Shown here piece after piece: positions 35,074 to 46,403 of a stretch of 64,000 nt of DNA. The first letter of the stretch is position 1, and each line of letters opens with the position of its first letter. The stretch covers positions 558,001-622,000 of the forward strand of contig ML978129.1 in NCBI GenBank assembly GCA_010015805.1. Reading direction: 5' to 3'. The DNA comes from Rhizodiscina lignyota. Lineage: Eukaryota > Ascomycota > Dothideomycetes > Aulographales > Rhizodiscinaceae. The translations under genes and the position numbers were made by a program. The notes under the pieces were generated by a model. It worked only from the letters and a program-made list of their open reading frames with translations. It was not told the DNA's origin and ran no database searches.

Positions 35074-37793
35074 ACAATCCTGGTCATTCTTCTGTTGAGG
35101 GATGCCCATATCCTCGAATGTTTTCGGTCCTTTGCCCGGCGGTCGTGCAGCAGGCTTGCCAGGCTGCGGTTGTTGTTGCGCAGGCGGCTGCGCTGACGGC
35201 TGCGTAGGCCTCTGTGGACCACCTCCAGATACTGGCAACCTCCCACCCGAGGGTGGTCGTGATGACGGACTTGGTCCTGGTCTCAAACCAACACCTGGTG
35301 TCCCGTACGTCGAAGGCGACGCCGTCCGGCCCGGCACGGGTCTACTATCCATTCTTGGTGGACGGTCAAACTGTCCACCAGGGGTGGGCCCAGCAGACAT
35401 TGGCGTAGCAGATATCGGGGTACCGCCACCGACAGGACGCTTTCGCACATCGAGAGGCGGGACGTATGATTCGGAAGACATTGTTTTGCCTTGCAGTCCT
35501 CCTGGCTTTTGCAACCTTCTTCTGTTGTCCTCTGGAGCGGAGAACCCAATATCCAGCCTGGGGCCTTGATTGAGAGGCTCCTTTGGCGGTAGCATCGGGC
35601 CCGGAGGACCCTCCGGCCGGTCAAGGCTTGGACCGCCTGGCTGACGGTAACCAGCGGGCGAGGCAGGGGGGCCAGAAGCAATCCTTTGATTTGGCGGGCG
35701 AGCACCACGTCCTGCCCCTTCCATTCCAGAATATGGTCGGTTCTGCCAAGGTGCTGGGCCAGAAGGGAGGCCGGGTCCGCGCTGAGCACCGTAGCCATCG
35801 TTTGGCGGATACGGACCCGGGCCGCCCACCGAGTGTGGTCTCATCTCTGCGGCGAATCCGCCTGCTAGCTTTCCTCCTATCAGTGGAGGTCCATCAGTTG
35901 CTGGATAAGGAGCTACTGTGGCAGGTCTCTCAAGTGGTGGCGAGACCATTGGAGGTCCATCTGACATAGGATAAGGAGTTGTCGACGAGGTACGTGGAGG
36001 AATATTTCCCACGGTCGTAGCTGGGCGTTGCATATGGTCGTTCTCGTAGCCATCATCACCGTACTCATCAGATACTGTTGGTAGAGACGGCGCAGCGGCT
36101 CTGCCAGCAAGCTTAGCGGGTCGCTTCCCACGCATCGAGCCATACTGTGACTTGATTCTCGAGACTGCAACATTTTCATGGTCTCTCTTCGATAAAGTTT
36201 GCCCGGAACTGTTGATGCTCTGTACGCGAGCTTCGGCATCCTTGTTCCCTGCTGCGGCGGCTTTCTCGTACCATTCAACGGCCTTGGAAGCATCGACAGG
36301 AACACCTAGTCCGATTTCATAGAAGTACCCCATGCCGAAGAGCGCGGTTGGCAAGCCGGCCATTGCAGCACGGAGGCAGTATGTGTAAGCCAATTGGTCG
36401 TTCTTCTGGAAGACGCCCTCATGACCACAGAGGAACCACTTGCTGATTGCCATGTCCCCTTCAATCTCGCCCTGGCGAGCAGCTAAGGCATTGTAATGGA
36501 GTGACATTGCCGGGTTGAATTCGCAGCCCAGAGAGCAGAGTTCGTATGCAGATCCCATCTTCAGCTGAGCTTTTGCAAATCCCAGATATGCTGCCTTCTC
36601 AATGTTGTGCCTCGCTGCCTTCTCGTCGTATGGGAGAAACGTGTCGGGGACTTGGACTTGGTTCAGCTCGTGAGCCTGAAGCATGCCTAGGACCTGTAAT
36701 TTCTCGATCAGCCAAGCTGTCAGGGAAGGTGGAAGAGCATACATACGTAAGCTCCTTGAGGAGCGTTCTCATCCGCCGTCGCAGCAGCCTCGGTGAGTAA
36801 TTGGATGCCCCTGGCGAAATCCTGTGGCTGGCCAGCTTGACCTAACAGTGTCATCATACCGAGCCGGTAGTTTGATGCAGAGTCGTTCTCGTCTGCCCCT
36901 TTCTTATAGTGCTGAAGAGCCTTGATAGGATCGTTTGACTGCTCGAATTGCATGCCCATGCGGTATTCTGCTCTGCAATATCCGCGGTCCGCTGCTCTCT
37001 GGTAGCATCTGAATGCCTCTCTCTTGTCTTGACGTTGTCCAAACTTGCCAAACTCTAACCACATGCCTTTCATGAACTCCGCCTTTGGGTGGTGCTGCTC
37101 TGCGAGGAACGAGACAATGTTCATAGCGTCCAAACGGAGCTCGTGCTCCACTTGCGGCGTGGCAGCTCTCGCGGGTTGACTTTCAGATATGCGTGCCTCG
37201 TGTGTCATCGCCGCGTCCACGTATGCCAAAGCGTCCTGCGCCCAAGCCAGCTGCATCTCGGGGTCGTTGGAGTTGAGGACCGGCACCCTCGCGTCCCACA
37301 ATATGCTCTCCTTCTCTTCGTCTGATGGCGGGACATTGGGCGGTAGGGGATGGACTTTCGGGAAGGGAGAGAAGTTGGGCACCTCGGCGGGTGCGTGGGA
37401 GGTCATGCTTGGGATATTGGGAGCGTTGCCTGCGGCGTATCCAGCGCTCCCATTCTGTTCGTATGCCCTCGACATTTGGCCGTCTACTGGAGTATGTGTC
37501 GGGACAGGTCGATTTACAGGTTCGTTTGCTTCTAGTTCGAGGTGTGCTATTCCATCTTGTATCTGTCCAGGGACCTCTGGCATAAGACTGCTCTCCCACA
37601 TGTTGTTAGCCGAGCCACTCCAGCCACGGCGGGTGTATTTGGATTCAGTTAATCCTCACACGACTTACCGTTGAGGAGCAGGAGAAATGACCTCTGCCGG
37701 GGGCGCAGGCAGGTAGTAGTCATCAAATCCACCTGGAGTATACACGGCGCCGAGCTCTGGCTGAGGAGGTTGAGGTCCGTGGTTCGACGACAT
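35001..37793 (-). CDS. SKT5: SKT5/CHS4-type activator of chitin synthase (Sel1 repeats, CAAX box)
   Basis: Membrane-associated activator of class IV chitin synthase (yeast Chs3), acting at septa and growth sites. Exons in transcript order are 37669-37793, 36747-37617, 35074-36693 and 35001-35012; 875 residues. The N-terminal 190 residues are low-complexity and Pro-rich. Sel1/TPR-like repeats occupy about 200-490 (for example AFRCYQRAADRGYCRAEYRM and AVEWYEKAAAAGNKDAEARV). A long Pro/Gly-rich disordered region follows. The last exon is only 12 nt and encodes Ile-Val-Met and stop. Joined to the Cys at the end of exon 3, it makes C-terminal CIVM, a farnesylation box. Yeast Skt5 ends in CVIM and is prenylated, which supports this splice. 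Reading through the last intron instead would end in VSAPALLT and lose the box. Confidence 0.9.
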
Positions 37794-38796
37794 TTGGGTT
37801 GTTTTGTGCTCCTTTGCAGGGGTGTCTTACTGGGCTGATGACAAGTTAGGAAGAGAAATTTAAAGGCCAACCGCTACGAGTGGTTAACACGGTGGTTCGA
37901 GAAGATGGCCCGCGCTCTGGATATTTCATCAGCGCCGGCCATTAACTACAAGTTGCTTGCCATCGACAGCACGTCGTCTGCGTTGCGCGTGCGCCTCCGC
38001 TGCGCATGCAAGTCACTAGAGGGGCGAGGCTTAGTTCACGCCGTCCTCCAAGCTCCAAGAATAACCATGTCAAACCTTGCTCAGGCACAACCCAATCATC
38101 TCGTCCTGGCCAGCTCTGTCCCACTGCGCAGCAGGCTTGATTTCCGTCCGGTTGCAGGGGTTGACAGCTTCATGACTCCCTGAGAAACGCATGAACGGCC
38201 TTACGCGCGGGATACAAGTATAGCTATGCCGTCCAACAACCAACCGAGCATCACGGGGTACCATTGCAGGGTACGTACCTCTGCATACATGCATTTCTAC
38301 AGTCCGAAAAAATTTATGAAGCCATTATTGAACCTCACAGTGCAGTTCTCAAAATCTGATTCAGGGGCTACCTGTCTCTTGCTGCGGGCTCAAGTATCGT
38401 CTCACCGACCCTTCATTAGTACCAAAATGTTTCGAAACACGTAGAAGCCCGTCACCGCCAAACACGGAAGCCAGGCAGCCGCCGAAACGAGAGTGGGACC
38501 GGGTCAGAATAGGAGTCTGGTATTACATGAAAGTTGTGCCCAGAACAAATGAAATTTGAAGAGGTATGAAAGGAAGCCCCGGGTGGACGATGCAGTTCGT
38601 TACGGGTATGATACATGCGTGCTTTCAGAATGCAAAGGCCGTCAAGCAATATCCAAACGTATCAGAACACCTCCAACTCCTGCAGGCAAAGTCAAATAAC
38701 GATGTGGGTATGACGCTGTTCCGATTTCTCCCATGGTCGTGAACATCAATCAAAAGTTCCGTAGTCGTGTCATTCGTCCTACTTTCTTTCTTTGTC
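37794..38796. other. Intergenic region, SKT5 promoter and downstream of the unknown gene
   Basis: 1.0 kb with short frames only (up to 92 codons). It contains the SKT5 promoter and the 3' region of the next minus-strand gene. Nothing else was recognised. Confidence 0.5.
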
Positions 38797-40157
38797 CTAA
38801 TTCGTGCTGTGAAACCCGACATGCTGCATCAGTTCTTCAGTCTCTTCGTGGGAAAGTCCGGCAACTTGGCCGCGTTCGAGTTGTTCGAGGTCCGGCGGGT
38901 CTATCGCTTGCAGCATGGCTTCCAAGAAGTTAAGGATTTTGTCTTCGAAAAGGCCTATGTTCGATTCCATCGCCACATGTTCGAGATGTTTGTTGATGTT
39001 TATGTCGTCTGATGGCGGCTGGAGCTGCAGTGTTAACGTTAGCCAGGTGGTCTCGAGAGTGGTAGAATAGTCGAGCGCGCGAAAGTCGAACAGGTGCAAC
39101 ACCAGCTAGCTTAGCTCTTCAACGCAAACAAGAGCGTCTCTGAAGGCTTGGTTTGAGAAGCTTCAGGCAGTGTTTGGCGATAGCACGCAGTTGTAACGCC
39201 ACCAGTCTCTATTGACCGGAGGAGTTGCACGTCCCAGCACTTCGGCATGTCATAGCTGTGAAATGGATAGACTTACTCTTCTGACATACCCCGTGCGAAC
39301 AGCTGCCCAGCCGTCAACCTCTTGGTCAAGATCCTCGTCTCGAAACATCTTGTTGATCTCTTGTTCTTCCTGCAGCGCACTGCTGGGAGTCTCTCGCCAT
39401 CCCCACGCGAAGCACATCTTGAGCGGATCAGCACCACGGTTACCGTAGGCGAGGTATTGTTCCAGACTTGCTTGCATCATGAACTCGGCAGCAAGCTCCA
39501 TGAACATTTGCGTTATGTTGGTAGAGAACACATCTCTCATCGCGGAAGACGCCACCAAGAAGGATGGAAGAACGTCAAGCAAAGACACTGATTCGGGAGT
39601 CCCGTAAAATGCAGCAGACGTTGGCGACAATGACAGCTGGTGAGCAAAAGAGTCCTTGGTGTGCTGAAGTCGGTCTGCCGGAAGGCCCAACTGCATGAAG
39701 TAGGCTTCAACCTCTAGAGTCTCCTCTACTTCAGCAAACCATTCACTCGCTCGGGTTTCCAGCGTTTGTCGCAGAGCTTCAAGATTCTCGGCAGACGGCG
39801 TGGTCCCACTCTGTACGAAGCGGCGCGTGAAGAGCGTGGCGAATTTGAGCAGTCGTAGCCGAAATCTCAGCTTGTCGTCGATGGTGTCCGCGGAGTGATT
39901 GTGCCTGAAAATCGGCAGAAATGCTGTATAAAATTAATATATCCCACAGCTGGGGATTACTACAACGTACCATCGACCATCTGTAACGGAAGATCTGGCA
40001 TGGAAGCGTGCTCGAGCGTGCTTCCCTCCTTCGCAGCGCGCCTTTCGGCGAGCAAAGCTTTCGTAGCGTTGTAAAACAGATATTCGAGAATCATTTCATT
40101 CGTCTGTAGTAGCGTCTCTGGATCTGCGCATCTCGGCGCAGGTATGCCTGGATCCAT
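38797..40157 (-). CDS. Conserved-looking protein of unknown function
   Basis: I do not recognise the family. Exons in transcript order are 39971-40157, 39277-39923 and 38797-39024, giving 353 residues. The two introns are 47 and 252 nt, and both junctions keep frame. The N-terminus begins MDPGIPAPRCADPETLL. The body is helical and rich in Leu, Glu and Ala, with segments such as LRFRLRLLKFATLFTRRF and TSAAFYGTPESVSLLDVLPS. No signal peptide, membrane segment or catalytic motif is evident. The C-terminal third contains an acidic helical stretch (MFRDEDLDQEVDGWAAV) and ends HVGFHSTN. An alternative in-frame start at 40214 would add 19 residues. Codon composition and clean splice sites argue that it is a real gene. 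Confidence 0.75.
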
Positions 40158-41872
40158 ATTTGTTTTGTTGATTGATAGGGTGAGCATTGAAAAGAGTGAC
40201 TGTGGTGAGAGCAAAGAAGGTGCTATTGAAAGGAGTGTGGGGAAGAGACTGGCGAAATTGCGCTGACGTAGGGAATGTTTGCTTCAAGACAATTAGCAAG
40301 GGAAGGAGGGTATGAAGGATATTTCAATCATCGACGAGCTCCAGTTCTCCCTCGTCGATACGAGCCTTGCCTCTGCATACATCTGCATGCAGGAGGGGGA
40401 GCTCCAATGCAGCTAGAACAGCTCGAGCTAGCGTACAGCGATGTTGAAGACGCTTATAATGTCAACACTATTAAGGTAAGCGGAGCTACAAAGTGCAGGC
40501 AGGTTGTTTGTGGTAGGCCCCCAATCAAGGGGATTCCAGATCCGAGGTCATGGACGGTTCTCGATCAGTGCAAATATCTATGAGCGTTGGTCAAGGTTCG
40601 CGAAATTAACTGTCCAGCTGACTTGCGATTTTCTTCGGTGGCTCTTTGTCGAGCTCAGAACGGAAGCCGTGTTTATTGGTGGACTAGCCACCCTCGCTTG
40701 ACATTATAGCCACTACCAAAAGCGTTTAAGGAGAGCCGCTCCGCCAAAACCCCTGAAGGCACTTTTCAGTCGGAGAATATACGCCCCAGATGCGTCATCT
40801 TGAATCAGGTTTGATTTCAGGTTCGGAGAATAAAAATGATGTATGATCTTCAGCTGCGGCACATTTGACGCAGTTTCGCGGTGCGCATGTATGTATCAGA
40901 GGTTTCATTATTGGTGGCGTGGGTTTGGCGGTGCTGTAGAAGGCTCGCGCGGTACGTTAGCGATAGTGTGTGGATTTATCAGCGGGAATTTACCATCCAG
41001 GCGAGGACGGGGAAGAGGCTCTGATCTAAGGCTGCAATAATGCCTTCTTTGAACGCGCCATCACTTTGTTGCTGGCGTCGTGGACGCTTGCATGTCCAGC
41101 TTGCCGACATGAGGAAATGCAAATCGAGCGCTGCGTGCTGCCCCATGTAGCAAAAGGCCTTCTTCACAACGTCGCACAGCTCAAAGACTCTCTTATGACG
41201 CTTGCAACCGTCCCCAGGCCATGTATACGTACATTTGCAAAGGGCGAGAGGCACGCCAGTCGGCTTGGCACGGTGCTCTGCGTCGAGTAAGCGCACGCGT
41301 TGATCTCGTCTTTGGCACTTCACAGGCTCGACACCGCCCGCCGCGTCACTGCAGTCACGTACGCCCCAGTCACTTGGGTATTTATTCGCCTTTCTGGACC
41401 GACCGGCCTTCGCCTTACAACTGCTTTCGATGCGATTCCCGTTGATGCCGCTGCATATCAAAGGCCTTTTCATGTACGCTTGCGCCATTTCCTTCCCTCA
41501 CCGACGTGCATCATTTCGAGGAGTCATTCGAGGCACGCGCAACCCCAGGGTAACGTTGGTGCCTGAGAACCTCGCATTCAATCGGTCCTAGCCATTATCG
41601 TGCAGGGCAACAGTCAACAGCTTAATTCATTATAGAAAAATGGCCCGGATTCATTTTTTTGACCCCATTCTCACAAATTCGATCAATTACATGCAAAGTT
41701 CAAGGAGTGGAGCATTGGCTAATGATATGCAATGTACAGAGTAATCCTCATAGCAGCCCTTTCAGCACTGTTGATATTTCCCGACAGGCTCTCATCACTA
41801 TCACTGTCCTTTCCGGAAGTCCAGCCACTCGACGCTCTCGCCAACTACCTTTCTCCCCAATCGCCAACTACC
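40158..41872. other. Intergenic region between the unknown gene and chitinase
   Basis: 1.7 kb with divergent promoters at each end. The longest open frame (169 codons, minus strand, 40979-41488) has no recognisable domain and an unlikely composition. Nothing else was found. Confidence 0.5.
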
Positions 41873-43241
41873 ATGGGCGGCGGAGATGGGTTCAAGGCTG
41901 TTGCCTACTTCGTGAACTGGGCTATTTACGGTCGAGCGTATGATCCAAACCTCACCCTGATGCAATTTCACTGTCACTAATTTCTCAAAGCCATAACCCA
42001 CAGGATTTGCCTGCGGACAAGCTCACGCACGTTCTGTACGCCTTCGCCAATGTGCGACCAGAGAGCGGCGAAGTGTGAGACTCCAACTACAAAGAACCTT
42101 GAACTTCAAAACTGACAATTGCAGCTATTTGACCGACCCGTGGGCAGACACTGACAAGCACTATCCCAGTGATTCCTGGAATGATGTTGGCACAAATATT
42201 TACGGCTGCTTAAAGCAGCTGCATCTGCTGAAAAAGCGAAACCGCCAGCTCAAAGTCCTCCTCTCAATTGGAGGCTGGACCTACTCCTCCAATTTTCCGC
42301 AGCCTGCTTCCACGGATGGCGGACGTAGGACTTTCGCGTCAAGTGCACTGCAGATGGTGAAGGACTATGGATTCGACGGTATCGATATCGACTGGGAGTA
42401 TCCAAAGACCGAACAAGAAGGCCACAACTTTGCGCTTCTTCTCCGTGAAACACGGGCGGCCCTAGATGCGTACTCTCATGAACTCGAACACAAGCCGCAT
42501 TTCCTTCTGACAGTTGCGTGCCCGGCTGGAGAGCAAAACATTTCGAAATTACCCCTTCGCGATATGGACCAGTACCTGGACTTTTGGAATCTCATGGCAT
42601 ATGACTACGCAGGCAGCTGGGACAGTAGTGCTGGCCATCAGTCGAATCTCTATGGTTCGGGTGCCGATCCCAGGTGTACACCATTCAGTACTGATAGAGC
42701 CCTCAACCATTACGTTCAACAAGGAGTGCAACCTGGGAAGATTGTGCTCGGCATGCCACTATACGGCCGTGCCTTCCAGAACACACAGGGTCCGGGTAAG
42801 CCATTCCAGGGTGTTGGTGAGGGGAGCTGGGAGAACGGCGTCTGGGATTACAAGGACCTACCTCGGCCTGGCTCACACGTTCATCATGAACGTGAAATCG
42901 GTGCGAGCTACTGTTATAATCGGGACACCGGTCTCATGGTCAGCTACGACACCTCTGAAGTGGCGCTGCAGAAAGCAGACTACATCACACATAAAGGACT
43001 TGGCGGTGCCATGTGGTGGGAGTCTTCTGGCGACAAGGCTGGAACCGACAGCTTGATCCGGACGGTGAGTCGAACTTGCTGGACATTCGGTTCGACTTGC
43101 ACACACAGCTGATTCACATATAAATAGGTCGTACGCTATATGGGTGGTCACGATGGCAGCCTCCTCGATCGCATCCCGAACAATTTGGACCATCCTCGTT
43201 CTAAATATGACAACCTGAGGAATAATTTTCCGAACGAGTAA
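41873..43241 (+). CDS. GH18 chitinase
   Basis: Hydrolyses beta-1,4-linked N-acetylglucosamine in chitin. Exons are 41873-41937, 41991-42074, 42125-43064 and 43128-43241, giving 400 residues. The GH18 barrel is complete: SIGGW at 97-101 and catalytic motif [10 protein letters not shown] at 134-143, with Glu141 as proton donor. The substrate-assisting MAYDYAG motif and the C-terminal MWWESSGDK also stand. It resembles class V fungal chitinases without a binding module, such as Aspergillus ChiB1, which are often intracellular and autolytic. The chosen ATG sits in a good context and starts [13 protein letters not shown], as in homologues. An upstream in-frame ATG at 41732 would add 47 residues beginning with a hydrophobic stretch (MYRVILIAALSALLIF), a possible signal peptide. 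Confidence 0.92.
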
Positions 43242-43341
43242 TTAAGCAAAGGATTGAGAAGTTCATGTGCATAGACTGTTTCAGATTGTTCATCCCGGCG
43301 TTTCTATGATTCTTATTCCATAGCGTACATATCTACTTCTA

Positions 43342-44265
43342 TCACCGCCGCCTATTTGCTTTATTATACGCACCTTTGCCTTCCTCTACATGTGCACTTT
43401 CGCAGATATCCGGCTCGAGCATCATCTTCCTGAGACCTTCATCAGCATAGATCGCCGGATCTCTCTTCTGTAAGAACACATCGACTCTCTTCTGTCTAGA
43501 AGAAGCCCGCGCATCCTCCTTGACCTTCATCAAGTCCTGATGTGTCCTATCATTCAACGCATCCCGCTGTTCCATAAAATTTACTGACATGCCTTTCGCC
43601 CTTGTTGCTTGCCCTATGCCCCCCAACGCAGCGAACATGACAATAAGAGACACGAACGTCCCATTGCTCATCATCCGCGTCGACTGCGGCTCCTCGTCTC
43701 GCTGATACCAGCGCTCCCAGTCCTCCCACGTCGCATTCCGCATGGGATCTTGGCCTGGCCTCCACTTCGGAGGCTCTCTCGTGAAGCCAAAGCCAGGCAC
43801 ATCGGGCCTGCCCTCCCACCCCGAGCCAAAGCGGTCGTACAGCTGACGCTTGTGCGGGTCGGACAGGATCGTGTGCGCAGCGATAATGAGGCGGTAGCGC
43901 TCGAGGCGGACGTGCTCGGGCAGGTGGCATATGCTCGCGTGGACCTGCTCATGACTGCTCACGTCCGGATGATACAGTTTAACGAGCCGGTGGAAGTGGT
44001 GCTTCGTATATGGCGCACTCCGCTCGAGTCGAAGGATCTGGTACGGCGTGGGCACCGTGCTCGGGTTCTTCAGGGCCGGCCAGCGTAGATCCTCATCCAG
44101 GAGATGAGAGTCATCGTGCGCTATTGTGGCATAGCCATCCTTCCGTTGTGACTCGGAGGATGTAGGCCTGCCGGTAAATGACGCACTTGACTGTGGCGGG
44201 CACTGGTACCGGGCGGCGAGGCCGTTGTAGGAGGAGAGGAGGATGGCAGACTTTTTATGTATCAT
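43342..44265 (-). CDS. J-domain (DnaJ) protein with a membrane segment
   Basis: Hsp70 co-chaperone. Single exon, 307 residues. The J domain lies at about 72-146, with the HPD tripeptide at 99-101 (LYHPD) and DPHKRQLYDRFG closing the domain. The N-terminal 50 residues are Ser/basic-rich and may be a mitochondrial presequence. A hydrophobic helix follows the domain (about 204-222, GTFVSLIVMFAALGGIG), then a charged helical tail. This layout fits membrane-anchored J-proteins of mitochondria or ER; the compartment is inferred. It is convergent with the chitinase, with only 100 bases between stop codons. Confidence 0.88.
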   Translation of the reverse strand: MIHKKSAILLSSYNGLAARYQCPPQSSASFTGRPTSSESQRKDGYATIAHDDSHLLDEDLRWPALKNPSTVPTPYQILRLERSAPYTKHHFHRLVKLYHPDVSSHEQVHASICHLPEHVRLERYRLIIAAHTILSDPHKRQLYDRFGSGWEGRPDVPGFGFTREPPKWRPGQDPMRNATWEDWERWYQRDEEPQSTRMMSNGTFVSLIVMFAALGGIGQATRAKGMSVNFMEQRDALNDRTHQDLMKVKEDARASSRQKRVDVFLQKRDPAIYADEGLRKMMLEPDICESAHVEEGKGAYNKANRRR

Positions 44266-45016
44266 GTCTTGACAGAGCGAGGGCCAACATGGCGGTAGTT
44301 GACCATGTTACACTCAATTGCTGCTGTCGATATCTGACAAGTGGGAGGTGGAGCTGGTGGAGTTCTGGTCGCCGATCGATCTCGTATCCTGGAGAGAAGT
44401 GGGCGCCGGATTGGCCGAAAGGCCGCGCCTGTCGTGTGATGTCGCGCAACTTCCTACACCTGCCTATCGACCTTCAAAGCGCGACCATCTCGGTGAACTT
44501 GGAGTGTCAAAACAGAATCAAAAATATTTAGGTGCTAGCGCCATAAGTTAAAGGTAAGGTTGGGCAGATGGCTGATTTCAGTTCACTCCTATTTCCCCAA
44601 CTGTTCAAGTACATTTCAGGGTTGAGAGAGAACAAAGATATAGCCAAGTCGAGGCCATCTACAACATGCAGCTGACTGAGCTTTAACAGATACCTGAGCC
44701 AGTCGGGCTTCATATTGCAACAATCCCTCGTTAGTCGCATTCACGAATGCTCAATGCTCTGAAGACTGGTGTGAATCACAAAAGAAAGGCGGCCTGGCTC
44801 CGAAGTCCATTTGCGATCTTTAAGTCAAAATACGAGAGCACGCTCCTGGCCTGACCACACTTAATGCTACTGCACAGGTCAACTGGTCTACGCATTGAGT
44901 CCTGACACGCGACTGTCTGAGCGACAGCGGTTGCAACACCCCCTGCCGACTGCGCTGAATTCTTCAATGCACTTATACACAAAATAGACATAGTCCTGTC
45001 TCAATTCAACGCCACT
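44266..45016. other. Intergenic region with divergent promoters
   Basis: 751 bases between the start codons of the J-domain gene (minus) and the next plus-strand gene. Only short frames; no element recognised. Confidence 0.5.
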
Positions 45017-46403
45017 ATGCAGCGCGCTAGCCTACCTTCTAGATTCAAAAATGAGACCACGCTGGGTTCGAAGAGTCGTGGCGTCTATGAGCGCAGGCCA
45101 GGACCTGCAAAATCTACACCTATCCGGAAGTACGACGAGGAATCCGGTCTTGTCTATCAGCAGAGTGAGTGCAAAGAGCAAAGGTCTGTGCCTTGGACAA
45201 GTCTTGCATACAACGAAGAAGAAACATTTCCCGAGGCAAATGCGTTTGGGAGCAGATCGCTATATGAAATGAGCCTCATTCTTCTCCTGAGAAATTCCAG
45301 CAGTCTTCGACCTGACACGCTCGAAAATGTACCCTGGCCAATAGCTGAGACCATCTGGCAGCGAGCTATAAAGGAACGACTCACGTCATTCGAGCTGTGG
45401 AGGACATTTTGCATTGCTTATCAAAATGTGCCAGACGCCGGTCCCGTCCTACTCTTTCGTCGCGCTGTTCGGCGAGACAAATATTCATTTGAGCAATTGA
45501 CTAGTGGACTCTCCATGAACATAGCCGGCACTCCTTTCCTTGTCCATCTCAAGATCGACGATAATTGTATCAGTTCTCGAGACCTTCTCCGCCTGTCAGA
45601 TATCAACTGTCTTCAAGTCTTGAGTATGAAGATGGTACAGCCGTCTATTCAGGGCATGGGCGATCGCGTCATAAGAGCTTGGGCGACTCTAGCTTCTGAA
45701 GGAAAGGCCTTCCAGAATCTGCGCATGCTGGAATTAATCGCCTACAGCTCGGTAACTTCTCAAAGCTTACGGTACTTGGCAAACTTGCCGAAGTTGGTCC
45801 TCTGCCGCTTCGTAGCCTGTAGCAATTCTTTCAACTTATACGCTACGGAGAAGAGCAATAATGGCGAATGGACAGAAGCGCTCTTGTGAGTCGAGAGTTC
45901 CCTTCTAAATCACACTGTGTATCCGCACACATTCACAATCCTCTTATTCTCAAAATGCGTTCGGCAGCAATGGTAACTTATAACCAAACAGGAGTGACGA
46001 CCTCTCTGCACTGCCGTTCCAACTCAGTGGAGATCATCGGCGGGTATGGCTCTCGCTTCTTGAGCACAACCTTACCCCTCAGTATCTGCACTGGGAAATT
46101 GCCGCGATAGTTGCTGGTTGTCCGCCCGTAAGATCACACCTGGCGGTCCTGGCCTACATAGTGTATTATTCCCCAATCGCAAACGCAGCCCTGTTCGATG
46201 GGCCCGAAAATGCTATATCAATGTGGTATCGAACAGTTCAAGCAAACCCCCGAGAGAGGCAGGGTGACACTCCAGCAATGGTAGATTCTGGCAAGCACAT
46301 GGGTGGCCAGGCTTCGCTGGGAAGGCCGAGGAGTCATGTGCGCTCGTCCAAAACTCGAAATCTAGATGACATGCTTGGATCTTTCGGAGGCAAAACTGTT
46401 TGA
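45017..46403 (+). CDS. Unknown protein with LRR-like region
   Basis: I do not recognise a named family. Two exons, 45017-45885 and 45992-46403, with a 106-nt intron, give 426 residues. A basic N-terminus (about 1-60) is followed by a helical segment (LYEMSLILLLRNSSSLRPDT, TIWQRAIKERLTSFELWRTF). A repeat-like region (about 170-270) has leucine spacing reminiscent of F-box/LRR proteins, for example NCLQVLSMKMV, NLRMLELIAYSSV and LVLCRFVACS. The C-terminus is basic and ends DDMLGSFGGKTV. No F-box motif is evident. The reading frame continues cleanly across the intron for more than 130 codons, which supports a real gene. Confidence 0.72.

Noticed and set aside
40979-41488. 169-codon minus-strand frame upstream of the chitinase
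   Set aside because: Composition rich in Cys, Lys and Arg with no motif or homologue recognised.
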